Shown: positions 15,001 to 21,916, counted from the first letter of the stretch. The stretch: DNA of 22,896 nt from an uncultured Eubacteriales bacterium (GCA_910585135.1 CAJUEB010000008.1:1-22896), one strand, 5' to 3'. Made by a program: numbers and translations. Notes: generated by a model from the sequence alone, not told the origin.

Positions 15001-15883
15001 TCCAGTATTTTTCCTCGCTTTCCTTTAATATCGCTGTCCCGCTCCCTTTGTCGGTAAAAATCTCCAAAAGCAGGCTGTGCGGAATCCTGCCGTCCATGAT
15101 ATGCACCCGTGATACGCCCTTATTAATCGCTTCGATGCAATTTTTAATCTTCGGCAGCATGCCGCCGGAAATGACGCCCTCCGATATCAACGTCTCTGCC
15201 TCTTTTATGTAAAGCTCTGATATCACGGAGTCTGCATCCTGCGGATCGCTTCTCACGCCCTCCACATCGGAAAGGTACGCTAATTTTTCTGCTTTTAGGG
15301 CTGTTGCGATCGCGCTCGCCGCCTCATCCGCATTGATGTTGTACGAATGTCCGTCCGCATCCATGCCGACGGGGAATACGATCGGCAGAAAATCCTTTTC
15401 AAGCAAATCCAAAAGGATTTTCGTATCCACCTTGGTGACATCCCCTACAAAGCCAATATCCAATCCATTGGAAAGCTTTTTCTGCACGGTCAGAAGCCCG
15501 CCATCCTTGCCGCTGATTCCAGCCGCCTTAACGCCGAGGGACTGCACCCTGGCGACAAGTTCCTGGTTGACCTTGGCAAGAACCATTTCCGCAAGCTCCA
15601 TGGTATCCGCATCCGTTACGCGCAGGCCATTCACAAATTTTGCTTCCATGCCCACCTTACCCAGCCAGCGGTTGATTTCCTTACCGCCTCCATGGACGAT
15701 GATCGGTTTGAACCCAACCAGTTTGAGAAGCACCACATCCTGCATCATATCCTGTTTCAGTTCCTCATCTATCATAACACTGCCGCCATATTTTACAACA
15801 ATTATTTTCCTGTTGAACCGTTGAATATAGGGCAATGCTTCAATCAAAACTTCTGCTTTATCCAAATACTTCTGTGCTACCAT
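14987..15883 (-). CDS. argB: Acetylglutamate kinase
   Basis: ArgB phosphorylates N-acetylglutamate, the second step to ornithine. The 298-residue amino-acid-kinase fold shows K31-YGGS, VHGGGKEINRWL at about 63-74, GISGKDGGLL and the GFVGDVTKVD segment. Before the kinase core lies a helix with EALPYIQRFNRK. An N-terminal helix of this kind is known from arginine-sensitive enzymes and is absent from E. coli ArgB, so feedback inhibition by arginine is likely (inference). AGGAGT lies six bases before the ATG, inside the last unit of the repeat array that fills the argJ-argB gap. Confidence 0.96.
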   Translation of the reverse strand: MVAQKYLDKAEVLIEALPYIQRFNRKIIVVKYGGSVMIDEELKQDMMQDVVLLKLVGFKPIIVHGGGKEINRWLGKVGMEAKFVNGLRVTDADTMELAEMVLAKVNQELVARVQSLGVKAAGISGKDGGLLTVQKKLSNGLDIGFVGDVTKVDTKILLDLLEKDFLPIVFPVGMDADGHSYNINADEAASAIATALKAEKLAYLSDVEGVRSDPQDADSVISELYIKEAETLISEGVISGGMLPKIKNCIEAINKGVSRVHIMDGRIPHSLLLEIFTDKGSGTAILKESEEKYWNEQQ

Positions 15884-16044
15884 TTTTCACTCCTGCTATT
15901 TTCATTTATGCTTGTTTTCGTTCCTGCGAACCTCGTTTGCCCGCTCTTTCGTTCCTATTCTTATGAGCCTTATTTGCCCGCTCGTTAATTCCTGTCGTTT
16001 TCGTTTATGCGCGCTTTCACCTCTATAGCCTACGCTTGTCTACG
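15884..16044 (-). repeat. Tandem array of about 31 bp filling the argJ-argB gap
   Basis: Five units occupy 15884-15914, 15915-15946, 15947-15983, 15984-16014 and 16015-16044 (31, 32, 37, 31 and 30 bp), and a partial sixth covers the argJ stop codon. Read on the minus strand each contains a ribosome-binding-site-like core such as GCAGGAGTGAAAA, GCAGGAACGAAAA or ACAGGAATTAAC. The unit next to argB provides its actual site. The array takes up essentially the whole gap between the two genes. Confidence 0.75.
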
Positions 16045-16046
16045 TT

Positions 16047-17468
16047 TTAACTCCTGTAATCTCCATTGATCCGCACATAATCGTATGTCAGATCACAGCC
16101 CCAGGCCGCGGCGCTGCCGCTGCCCTGATGCATGTCCACTTCTATCGTGATTTCATCTTCTGCTAATATCTTGGAAGCATATTCCTCGCTGTACGGTTTA
16201 TGACGCGAGCCTTCGCATACGGACACGCTGCCCTTTGCAGAACGAATACAAACATCGATCGCATCGGTCGTAAAATCACCCTCCGCATAGCCGATGGCGC
16301 AGAGTACCCTGCCCCAGTTCGCATCCGCCCCAAACATGGCTGCTTTTAAAAGATCGGATGCGATCACCGATTTGCTGACCCGCTGCGCAATGCTTTCGTC
16401 AGGCGCGCCTTTCACGATGCACTCGATGAGCTTCGTCGCGCCTTCTCCATCGCGGGCAAGCCTTTTGGCGAGACATACCGTCACTTCATGCAAAGCAGCC
16501 GCAAATTCGTCAAACGCCGCGCCATCTGCCGTGATTTTGTCGTTCCCCGCTAAGCCGTTTGCCAGTACCACCGCCATATCGTTTGTCGAGGTATCCCCAT
16601 CCACGCAGATCTGGTTAAAGCTCGACTGCACATCCGCCAGCAAAGCCTTTTGCAGCATTTCCGGGGAAATAGCTGCGTCCGTAGTGAGGAATGCCAGCAT
16701 CGTCGCCATGTTCGGATTGATCATTCCGCTCCCCTTCGCAATGCCGCCGATATGGCAACGCTTACCGCCGAGTTGAAATGTTACCGCGATCTCCTTCGGC
16801 ACGGTATCGGTCGTCATGATCGCCTGCGCCGCGCTTGCGCTGCCAGAGCTGCTCTCGTCAAGCTGCGTAGCCAGTACAGGAATTCCTCGCTTAAAAGGCG
16901 CAAATGGCAGTTCTTCGCCGATCACGCCGGTCGAACATACGACGATATCTTGCGTGCAAAGGCCTAAATGTTCCGCCGCCAGGCCGCACGCCTTCTCCGC
17001 TATCTCCACGCCGCCCGTCGCGCAGGTATTGGCATTGCCGCTGTTGCAGAGAATAGCCTGAGCCTTGCCATCGGAAATATTTTCCTTCGTCACCTTCAGC
17101 GGCGCTCCCTTGACTTTATTTGTGGTATACACCGCTGCGGCGCTGCACATGACATCGCTTACGATCAACGCTAAATCTTTTTTACCGGGTTTCTTGATTC
17201 CAGAGGCCATGCCTGCTGCCCGGAATCCTTTTGCCGCGCATACGCCGCCTTCTATGTATTCCAGTCTGCTGTTTGTATCTTCCGCCCCGCTGTTTTTCGC
17301 ACCCTGCTGGCGGCTTTCTTTTACGTCTTTCGATCTGCCGCCTTTAGCCTGTACTGAACCGCCATCCTCCATATCGTCCGATCCACCAGAAGCGGCGGAT
17401 GCTGCGGGGTGCGCAAGGTTTATTCCTGCCATTTTCGTATCTTTATTGGTCATCTCTTTACCTGCCAT
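16047..17468 (-). CDS. argJ: Ornithine acetyltransferase / amino-acid acetyltransferase ArgJ with long N-terminal extension
   Basis: ArgJ moves the acetyl group from N-acetylornithine to glutamate, and in bifunctional forms also makes acetylglutamate from acetyl-CoA. The catalytic core begins near residue 71 (YIEGGVCAAKGFRAAGMASG). The autoproteolysis site is MA|T256-MLAF in KGSGMINPNMATMLAF, with T256 as the nucleophile. The C-terminal SAAAWGCDLTYDYVRINGDY is typical. At 473 residues it is about 70 longer than usual. Residues 1-70 are a polar, Ser/Gly/Lys-rich stretch that looks unstructured. Its ATG abuts the argC stop codon, with AAAGGA ten bases upstream. Internal ATGs (M6, M13, M33) are alternatives, but none lies close before the core. 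Confidence 0.93.
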   Translation of the reverse strand: MAGKEMTNKDTKMAGINLAHPAASAASGGSDDMEDGGSVQAKGGRSKDVKESRQQGAKNSGAEDTNSRLEYIEGGVCAAKGFRAAGMASGIKKPGKKDLALIVSDVMCSAAAVYTTNKVKGAPLKVTKENISDGKAQAILCNSGNANTCATGGVEIAEKACGLAAEHLGLCTQDIVVCSTGVIGEELPFAPFKRGIPVLATQLDESSSGSASAAQAIMTTDTVPKEIAVTFQLGGKRCHIGGIAKGSGMINPNMATMLAFLTTDAAISPEMLQKALLADVQSSFNQICVDGDTSTNDMAVVLANGLAGNDKITADGAAFDEFAAALHEVTVCLAKRLARDGEGATKLIECIVKGAPDESIAQRVSKSVIASDLLKAAMFGADANWGRVLCAIGYAEGDFTTDAIDVCIRSAKGSVSVCEGSRHKPYSEEYASKILAEDEITIEVDMHQGSGSAAAWGCDLTYDYVRINGDYRS

Positions 17469-18512
17469 CTATATCAGTCCTTTCGTTTCGTCAATTCCCA
17501 ACATGATATTCATGTTTTGGATCGCTGCCCCTGATGCGCCTTTCCCGAGATTATCATAGGTCGCAATCAAAAGCATATTTTCATCATTTCCCGTTACCGT
17601 AATTTCAAGCGTGTTTTTTCCGGCCAGGCGCCCGGCATCGATAAATCCGTTTTCGTCCATTGAATCGACGAATTTCACGAGCGGCTGTCCGGCATAATAC
17701 GCCCGCAAGATTTCCTCTGCCTGTTTGCGGCTTCCTGCGCCAGATCCTTTCACCGGCACGGTCACTTCCATCCCGCTGTAATAATCCGCGACAACAGGCA
17801 TGAAGGCCGGAGCGCTGGAAAGTCCTGCCGCAGCCACAATCTCCGGCAGATGCTTATGCGTCTGCGCAATTCCATATTGCTTGGGATTGTGGCGCGCCCT
17901 TCCGTGGTGCGGCTCTGATTCGTGCGCGCCTTCGTGGCATACATCTGATTTAAGTACACTTGCTTGACATAATTCCGATTGGACCACGCCTTCGTGATAT
18001 GCCTTTGATTGATCCGGTCCTGCCTGGTGCGCGCCTTCATATTCCGCGATCATCTTCTTGCCCCCGCCGCTGTAACCCGTCAGCGAATACGCCGAAAACG
18101 GATAGTCCGGCGGCAAGATCCCTGCTTTCAGAAGCGGCGTTATCAGCAAAATAACGCCCGTAGCATGACAGCCCGGCACTGCTACCCGATTGCTGTTCCG
18201 GATTTTATCCCGCTGCTCTTTGCAAAGCTCCGGCATACCGTAAACCCAGCCGCTGTCCGTCCTGTGCGCCGTGGACGTATCCAGGATGCGGCAGTCAGCG
18301 GGCGCTGCCGCTGCAATCTCCTTTGCCGCCTCATCAGGCAAGCACAAAAAGGAAACATCGGCTTTCCTCACCAAAGCCAATCTTTCCCCTAAATCCTTCC
18401 GTTTTTGTGCATCAATATGTAAAAGCTCTATATCCTCCCGTTTCTCAAAATACTGGTGAATTTTAAGCCCTGTCGTACCTTCCGCCCCATCAATAAATAC
18501 CTTGTACTTCAT
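17469..18512 (-). CDS. argC: N-acetyl-gamma-glutamyl-phosphate reductase with repeat insertion
   Basis: ArgC reduces acetylglutamyl phosphate with NADPH to the semialdehyde. The 347-residue protein is of the shorter type (KVFIDGAEGTTGLKIH, DTSTAHRT, GWVYGMPELC). The active-site cysteine is C115 in AVPGCHATG, and GYSGGGKKMIAEYE and THKHLPE follow. Between these last two segments, where I recall homologues having only about ten residues, there is an insert of five ten-residue units (residues 160-209). First gene of argCJBD; AAGGGAGG lies five bases before the ATG. The promoter and two ARG-box-like sites lie upstream. The insert keeps the frame, and the catalytic motifs are intact. Confidence 0.95.
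   Translation of the reverse strand: MKYKVFIDGAEGTTGLKIHQYFEKREDIELLHIDAQKRKDLGERLALVRKADVSFLCLPDEAAKEIAAAAPADCRILDTSTAHRTDSGWVYGMPELCKEQRDKIRNSNRVAVPGCHATGVILLITPLLKAGILPPDYPFSAYSLTGYSGGGKKMIAEYEGAHQAGPDQSKAYHEGVVQSELCQASVLKSDVCHEGAHESEPHHGRARHNPKQYGIAQTHKHLPEIVAAAGLSSAPAFMPVVADYYSGMEVTVPVKGSGAGSRKQAEEILRAYYAGQPLVKFVDSMDENGFIDAGRLAGKNTLEITVTGNDENMLLIATYDNLGKGASGAAIQNMNIMLGIDETKGLI
17886..18035 (-). repeat. Five 30-bp units inside argC encoding ten-residue repeats
   Basis: Exactly 150 bp divide into five 30-bp units. They encode GAHQAGPDQS, KAYHEGVVQS, ELCQASVLKS, DVCHEGAHES and EPHHGRARHN. Four end in Ser; His-Glu-Gly recurs at positions 4-6. At DNA level the plus strand repeats CGCCTTCGTG-like and CTGATT-like blocks in the same phase. 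The length is a multiple of three, so the gene stays open. Confidence 0.85.
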
Positions 18513-18610
18513 ATTAGCCTCCCTTTTTGCAGTCTTGTGAATCAGCGGTGCTTCTAATGGATATTCGTATTTGCGTTTACACTCACGTTTATCGTGCTTG
18601 TATTTGCGTT

Positions 18611-18644
18611 TGTATTTTTATTCACTTAAAAGCATTTTTATACA
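18611..18644 (-). promoter_or_regulatory. Two ARG-box-like sites (ArgR/AhrC operator)
   Basis: The minus-strand sequence TGAATAAAAATACA (18611-18624) matches the ARG-box core TGAATWWWWATTCA at 13 of 14 positions. TGTATAAAAATGCT (18631-18644) matches at 11 of 14. The centres are 20 bp apart, about two helical turns, as in known tandem ARG boxes. They lie just downstream of the argC promoter, where a repressor would block transcription when arginine is plentiful. No argR gene is in the window. Confidence 0.6.
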
Positions 18645-18655
18645 TCATGGGTTTT

Positions 18656-18684
18656 ATCATACACCAACAGGCCTTTCTTGGCAA
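18656..18684 (-). promoter_or_regulatory. Sigma-A promoter of argCJBD
   Basis: On the minus strand TTGCCA (18679-18684) and TATGAT (18656-18661) are exactly 17 bases apart. It starts 16 bases after the sigE stop codon. The two ARG-box-like sites follow just downstream of the expected start point. The leader also holds a direct repeat, GTATTTGCGTTT on the plus strand, near 18569-18613. Confidence 0.65.
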
Positions 18685-18699
18685 CATTTTTTTGTTAAT

Positions 18700-19401
18700 T
18701 TAGCCCAATTTTTTGATTTCCTTACGCAGTCTGCCGATGATTTTCTTTTCTAGCCGCGAGATATACGACTGGGATATCCCCATCCGGTCAGCGACCTCCT
18801 TTTGGGTCAATTCCCTGCCGCCCAGAAGGCCAAAACGCATTTCAACGATTTCCCGCTCCCTGCCGGAAAGCTGCCCCATAGCGTAGCCCAGAAGCTTGCG
18901 GTTTACCTCCTCCTCGATATGTCCGTAAACCTCATCGTTTTCCGTTCCCAGAATATCCGACAGAAGCAATTCATTGCCATCCCAGTCCACATTCAGCGGT
19001 TCATCCAGCGATACTTCCCCTTTTATTTTGTTGTTTCTGCGCAGGAACATCAGGATTTCGTTTTCAATACATCTGGATGCATACGTTGCCAGCTTGATAT
19101 TCTTTTCGATTTTAAAGGTATTGACCGCCTTAATCAATCCGATCGTGCCGATGGAAATCAGATCCTCCACATTAACGCCCGCACTCTCGAACTTTTTCGC
19201 GATATATACCACCAACCGCAGGTTATGCTCAATCAGCAAATCGCGAGCTGCTTTGCTTCCATTCATAAAGCTTACGATCGCCCGGTATTCCTCCTCAGGT
19301 GGAAGAGGCGGCGGGAGCGTATCGCTACCGCCTATGTAAAACAGTTTATTCTTTCTTTTTAGAAACTGTAGCCTTAACTTCCGTATTAGTCCCTTTAACA
19401 T
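18700..19401 (-). CDS. sigE: RNA polymerase sporulation sigma factor SigE precursor
   Basis: SigE is the early mother-cell sigma factor, made as an inactive membrane-bound precursor. The 233-residue protein has a basic amphipathic pro-sequence (MLKGLIRKLRLQFLKRKNKL) followed by FYIGGSDTLPPPL, matching the cleavage region of Bacillus pro-SigE (YYIGGSEALPPPL). Region 2 covers about residues 50-121 (EHNLRLVVYIAKKFE, EDLISIGTIGLIKAVNTF, ATYASRCIENEILMFLR). The region 4 helix-turn-helix is TQKEVADRMGISQSYISRLE. I chose the ATG at 19401 because GGGAG lies seven bases upstream; a TTG six codons earlier has no site. It follows its processing protease gene spoIIGA by 77 bases. Confidence 0.96.
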   Translation of the reverse strand: MLKGLIRKLRLQFLKRKNKLFYIGGSDTLPPPLPPEEEYRAIVSFMNGSKAARDLLIEHNLRLVVYIAKKFESAGVNVEDLISIGTIGLIKAVNTFKIEKNIKLATYASRCIENEILMFLRRNNKIKGEVSLDEPLNVDWDGNELLLSDILGTENDEVYGHIEEEVNRKLLGYAMGQLSGREREIVEMRFGLLGGRELTQKEVADRMGISQSYISRLEKKIIGRLRKEIKKLG

Positions 19402-19478
19402 CCCGTTTCTCCCTTCCAATTGTTTCCCAAAAAGATAATTACCCTAAACCAAACGACAAACCCGAACCGTTTCCATCA

Positions 19479-20312
19479 TCAAAATTTCCGGTCCATCATA
19501 TCCCTGCAAAGCAGCATTTCACAGCCCGCCGCATCCTTCACTCCCAGATCAGCCGCCCCATCGCTTTTGGCAATAATGCAGCCCTTGACCCGCCTTTGTT
19601 CAATATACAGCGCATCGATCCGCACACCATCCAATACCCCGCCGCCGCCGACTGCCTCATAAGGAATCGCACAATACCGCTCCTGCCGCAAAAATCCCAG
19701 CTCTTCCATACGCTTCCACAAGCTTTCAGCCGCTACCGCTACCGGTTTGCCGCTGACCGGGTCATGCAGACCATTGCCCGTATCCAGAAAGCCTTCTGCC
19801 TCGATTTCGTTTTCCCCGGACAAAAGCCTTACGCGATAGAGGTGCTGGCGGTAAAATTTCTTGCTGGCAATCGTCTTGATGACCTGCTTGGCGGTAAATA
19901 GCGCCATGCCGATAAAAAGCGCCAGCATCGAAGCTTTCATGTCTCCTGTATAGATTCCTACAGCCGTATACATACCGGAATGGTGCGTCAGAAGCAGCAG
20001 TCCCATAGTCATGCCGCCGATAAAATATGTAACGAGCAGGAAAGTAAGCGCCCTCTGCCAGAGTTTCTCCCGGCCGAAGCTGACGCAGCAGACACAGACG
20101 GCAAAAACAGCTTCCATCAACAAAGCCAGAAGCGTCTTTACCGGCAGAAAGACAGTCAGGGAAAAAAAGCCGCACAGCAGACTGCCTGCCAGAAGCCTGA
20201 GCTTTTGCATCCGCCCTGATATGCCTAGCCCATGTATTTCACAGGTTATGTAAAGAAGCACGCCTCCGATTATCATGTTTTCCGCAAAGAGAATATCGCC
20301 GTATACGATCAA
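19479..20312 (-). CDS. spoIIGA: Sporulation sigma-E factor processing peptidase SpoIIGA
   Basis: This membrane aspartic protease cuts the pro-sequence from SigE. The N-terminal half has about five membrane segments (beginning VYGDILFAENMIIGGVLLYI). The cytoplasmic C-terminal half carries the catalytic motif D177-TGN180 in EGFLDTGNGLHDPVSGKPV. I place the start at a TTG (20312), giving MIVYGD and 277 residues. AAAAGGAG lies nine bases before it, and known SpoIIGA proteins begin at this point. The frame is open for 34 more codons upstream, but those residues do not look like the family. It is co-transcribed with sigE, as in other spore formers. Confidence 0.93.
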   Translation of the reverse strand: MIVYGDILFAENMIIGGVLLYITCEIHGLGISGRMQKLRLLAGSLLCGFFSLTVFLPVKTLLALLMEAVFAVCVCCVSFGREKLWQRALTFLLVTYFIGGMTMGLLLLTHHSGMYTAVGIYTGDMKASMLALFIGMALFTAKQVIKTIASKKFYRQHLYRVRLLSGENEIEAEGFLDTGNGLHDPVSGKPVAVAAESLWKRMEELGFLRQERYCAIPYEAVGGGGVLDGVRIDALYIEQRRVKGCIIAKSDGAADLGVKDAAGCEMLLCRDMMDRKF

Positions 20313-20586
20313 TGCAGTTTTCTCCTTTTTCTTTCCGTATAAGGCTGCCAAACAAGACCGGGAACACAAAGCTGCATACAATTCCCGGAAAACCGGCTGC
20401 CATACAAATTTCAAGGGCTAATACGCCGCGCATCCATCATTTCAGGTCTGGCCGATGCGTGACCACATCATACCGAATTAAATCACTGCGTCATGTGGGC
20501 GTGCCACAGATTCCCCATGCCAGCCCGAACCGCCACATAGGCACACTGTTGAAACCTTCCCGTAACGCCTGTCGTTTGCAAAAAAG
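20313..20586 (-). other. Leader region of spoIIGA
   Basis: I see no supported gene here. The minus strand has a 64-codon frame (20239-20433) with a hydrophobic start, but no ribosome-binding site, and it overlaps spoIIGA. Short inverted repeats such as CCACAT with ATGTGG (near 20460-20500) could fold in the leader RNA. A palindrome AAAAAGAT-TAT-ATCTTTTT (20581-20599) overlaps the -10 element. Confidence 0.4.
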
Positions 20587-20621
20587 ATTATATCTTTTTG
20601 GAGGAGTAAAATTTGTCGGAA
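20587..20621 (-). promoter_or_regulatory. Candidate Spo0A-dependent promoter of spoIIGA-sigE
   Basis: A perfect -10 TATAAT on the minus strand (20587-20592) has no good -35. Instead a Spo0A-box-like sequence TTTGTCGGAA (plus strand 20612-20621; consensus TTTGTCGAAA) covers roughly -33 to -42. In Bacillus the spoIIG promoter is activated by Spo0A bound at this position. The leader to spoIIGA would be about 265 bases. Only one box is recognisable, with one mismatch in the core. Confidence 0.4.
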
Positions 20622-20673
20622 TCAGACAGCAAAAGGAAAAAAGTATGCAAAAGACTGCGGTAATCATATTGTA

Positions 20674-20703
20674 AAAACCTTAATAAATATGAAAACCTTA
20701 ATA
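20674..20703. repeat. Perfect 12-bp direct repeat, 18-bp period
   Basis: AAAACCTTAATA occurs at 20674-20685 and again at 20692-20703. It lies upstream of the candidate spoIIGA promoter in AT-rich, gene-free DNA. No function can be assigned. Confidence 0.7.
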
Positions 20704-20795
20704 GAAAAGTAATCTCGCAAAACCCACATTGCGGTCACAAATCGAATATCATCAAAGATATCGGTTGAACATTTAGGGAAATGTCAGTATTCCAT

Positions 20796-20855
20796 CCCCG
20801 CGATTTCCTTTCTAAGCACTATCTGCCCCGCGATTTCCTTTTTAAATAATATCTG
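20796..20855. repeat. 30-bp tandem duplication
   Basis: Two adjoining 30-bp units (20796-20825 and 20826-20855) both begin CCCCGCGATTTCCTTT and end TATCTG. They differ at only four or five positions, so the duplication is fairly recent. It lies in the gene-free region between spoIIGA and rplT. Confidence 0.85.
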
Positions 20856-20996
20856 CTGCAAAGGACGATTTTTGTACGGAGATAGGCTGCTCCTGCAAGT
20901 TCCTTTGCATTGTCCTGCCAGCAAGATCGAAAAAATTGAAAAGAGGTTTTGGTATATTTTGGTAAAATGACTATAATTGGAGAAATCATGGAGTTC

Positions 20997-21203
20997 GTGC
21001 GCACTAACCAAAACTCTTTCAGATAAAAAATGTATATATATGCAGTTTTTTGACAATATGGTGAATGAATATGCATTTGGGAAGCAAGAATTTTTTGTTA
21101 TCACGTTACTGCCGCCGAAAAAAGCAAATATAACGCCCAATATCATCAAAAGCAACCCAGAATATGGCTATTTTTCGTAAAATGCATCTCGGTTAGTGTG
21201 CAC
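20997..21203. mobile_element. MITE-like segment with 13-bp terminal inverted repeats
   Basis: GTGCGCACTAACC (20997-21009) and GGTTAGTGTGCAC (21191-21203) are inverted copies matching at 12 of 13 positions, bounding 207 bp. The inside is AT-rich and has no transposase or convincing gene. No target-site duplication is obvious. The right end is itself palindromic (TTAGTGTGCACTAA). A second imperfect inverted repeat (GAGGTTTTGGT near 20944, ACCAAAACTC at 21007-21016) overlaps the left end. A non-mobile regulatory hairpin is the alternative. Confidence 0.35.
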
Positions 21204-21454
21204 TAATTTGTTCAATCTGTGAAAAATAAACATTTTTAAGAAATAAACGCTAAAATAAGACGTGCATATAGATGAATATTGCAATCACGGGCAAAGATTT
21301 TCAGTGCTTGCTGAACCAGCATAGTGGTTTCAAGCATAACGGCTTCAATGACAGCAGCCTCTGACAAATTTTACAGAAAGTATTCCCTACCCAAGAAAAT
21401 AAGTGCCGATACCAGAGGGAATTACTCTCTAACGGCTATGCTTTTATGGCACTA
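21204..21454. other. Gene-free stretch downstream of rplT with inverted repeats
   Basis: No convincing gene is seen. ATTCCCT and AGGGAAT, AGAG and CTCT, and GTGCC and GGCAC occur as inverted pairs between about 21380 and 21453, suggesting secondary structure next to the operon terminator. A 43-codon minus-strand frame (TTGTCAGAG start region to the stop near 21240) has sensible-looking residues but no start signal. It might be a remnant. Confidence 0.35.
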
Positions 21455-21521
21455 AAAATGACTGCCAGCTTGCAGCTATCCTTCGCATAAAGGATTTTCC
21501 CGCTAAGCCGCCAGTCATTTT
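21455..21521 (-). terminator. Terminator of infC-rpmI-rplT
   Basis: AAAATGACTG (21455-21464) and CAGTCATTTT (21512-21521) are perfect 10-bp inverted repeats with a 47-base interior that has its own ATCCT/AGGAT stem. On the minus strand the stem ends in a short T run (CATTTTTAG). It lies about 40 bases past the rplT stop codon. Confidence 0.65.
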
Positions 21522-21562
21522 ATCATTTGCCTTGCTATCGTTTTTTTACCTGCGTTCTGATT

Positions 21563-21916
21563 TTACAGTGCTTTTTTTGCAGTTTCACAGAGCTGCGTGA
21601 ATGCAGCAGGATCGTGAATTGCCATTTCCGAAAGCATCTTTCTGTTGATTTCGATATTTGACTTCTTGAGTCCATTCATCAGCCTGCTGTATGAAATATC
21701 GTTCATTCTTGCAGCAGCATTGATTCTTGCGATCCAAAGCCTTCTGTATTCCCTCTTCTTGTTCTTTCTTCCTACATAAGCGGAACGGAGCGCTCTCATT
21801 GTAGCTGGCTTAGCAGCTCTGTAAGTCTTGCTCCTTGCGCCGTAATATCCCTTCGCCAGCTTTAAAACCTTCTTATGTCTCTTATGTGCGTTTACACCTT
21901 TTTTTACTCTTGCCAT
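21563..21916 (-). CDS. rplT: 50S ribosomal protein L20
   Basis: L20 is an assembly protein of the large subunit that binds 23S rRNA. In several bacteria it also represses its own operon. The 117-residue sequence is canonical: MARVKKGVNAHKRHKKVLKL, GYYGARSKTYRAAKPATMRA, RREYRRLWIARINAAAR-like core and the C-terminal LSEMAIHDPAAFTQL. GGAGG precedes the ATG. It is last in infC-rpmI-rplT, 12 bases after rpmI. Confidence 0.99.
   Translation of the reverse strand: MARVKKGVNAHKRHKKVLKLAKGYYGARSKTYRAAKPATMRALRSAYVGRKNKKREYRRLWIARINAAARMNDISYSRLMNGLKKSNIEINRKMLSEMAIHDPAAFTQLCETAKKAL

Noticed and set aside
20239..20433. A 64-codon minus-strand frame overlapping the spoIIGA start, hydrophobic then basic (VLALEICMAAGFPGIVC)
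   Set aside because: No ribosome-binding site before its ATG and no recognisable family; it overlaps the better-supported spoIIGA start in another frame.
20613..20663. A 16-codon plus-strand peptide starting at TTG behind GGAGGAG
   Set aside because: The same bases are better explained as the Spo0A-box and promoter region of spoIIGA on the other strand; the peptide is very short and has no promoter of its own.
20784..21155. A 123-codon minus-strand frame with a hydrophobic N-terminus
   Set aside because: It runs through the 30-bp duplication and the inverted-repeat segment, lacks a ribosome-binding site and resembles no family I know.
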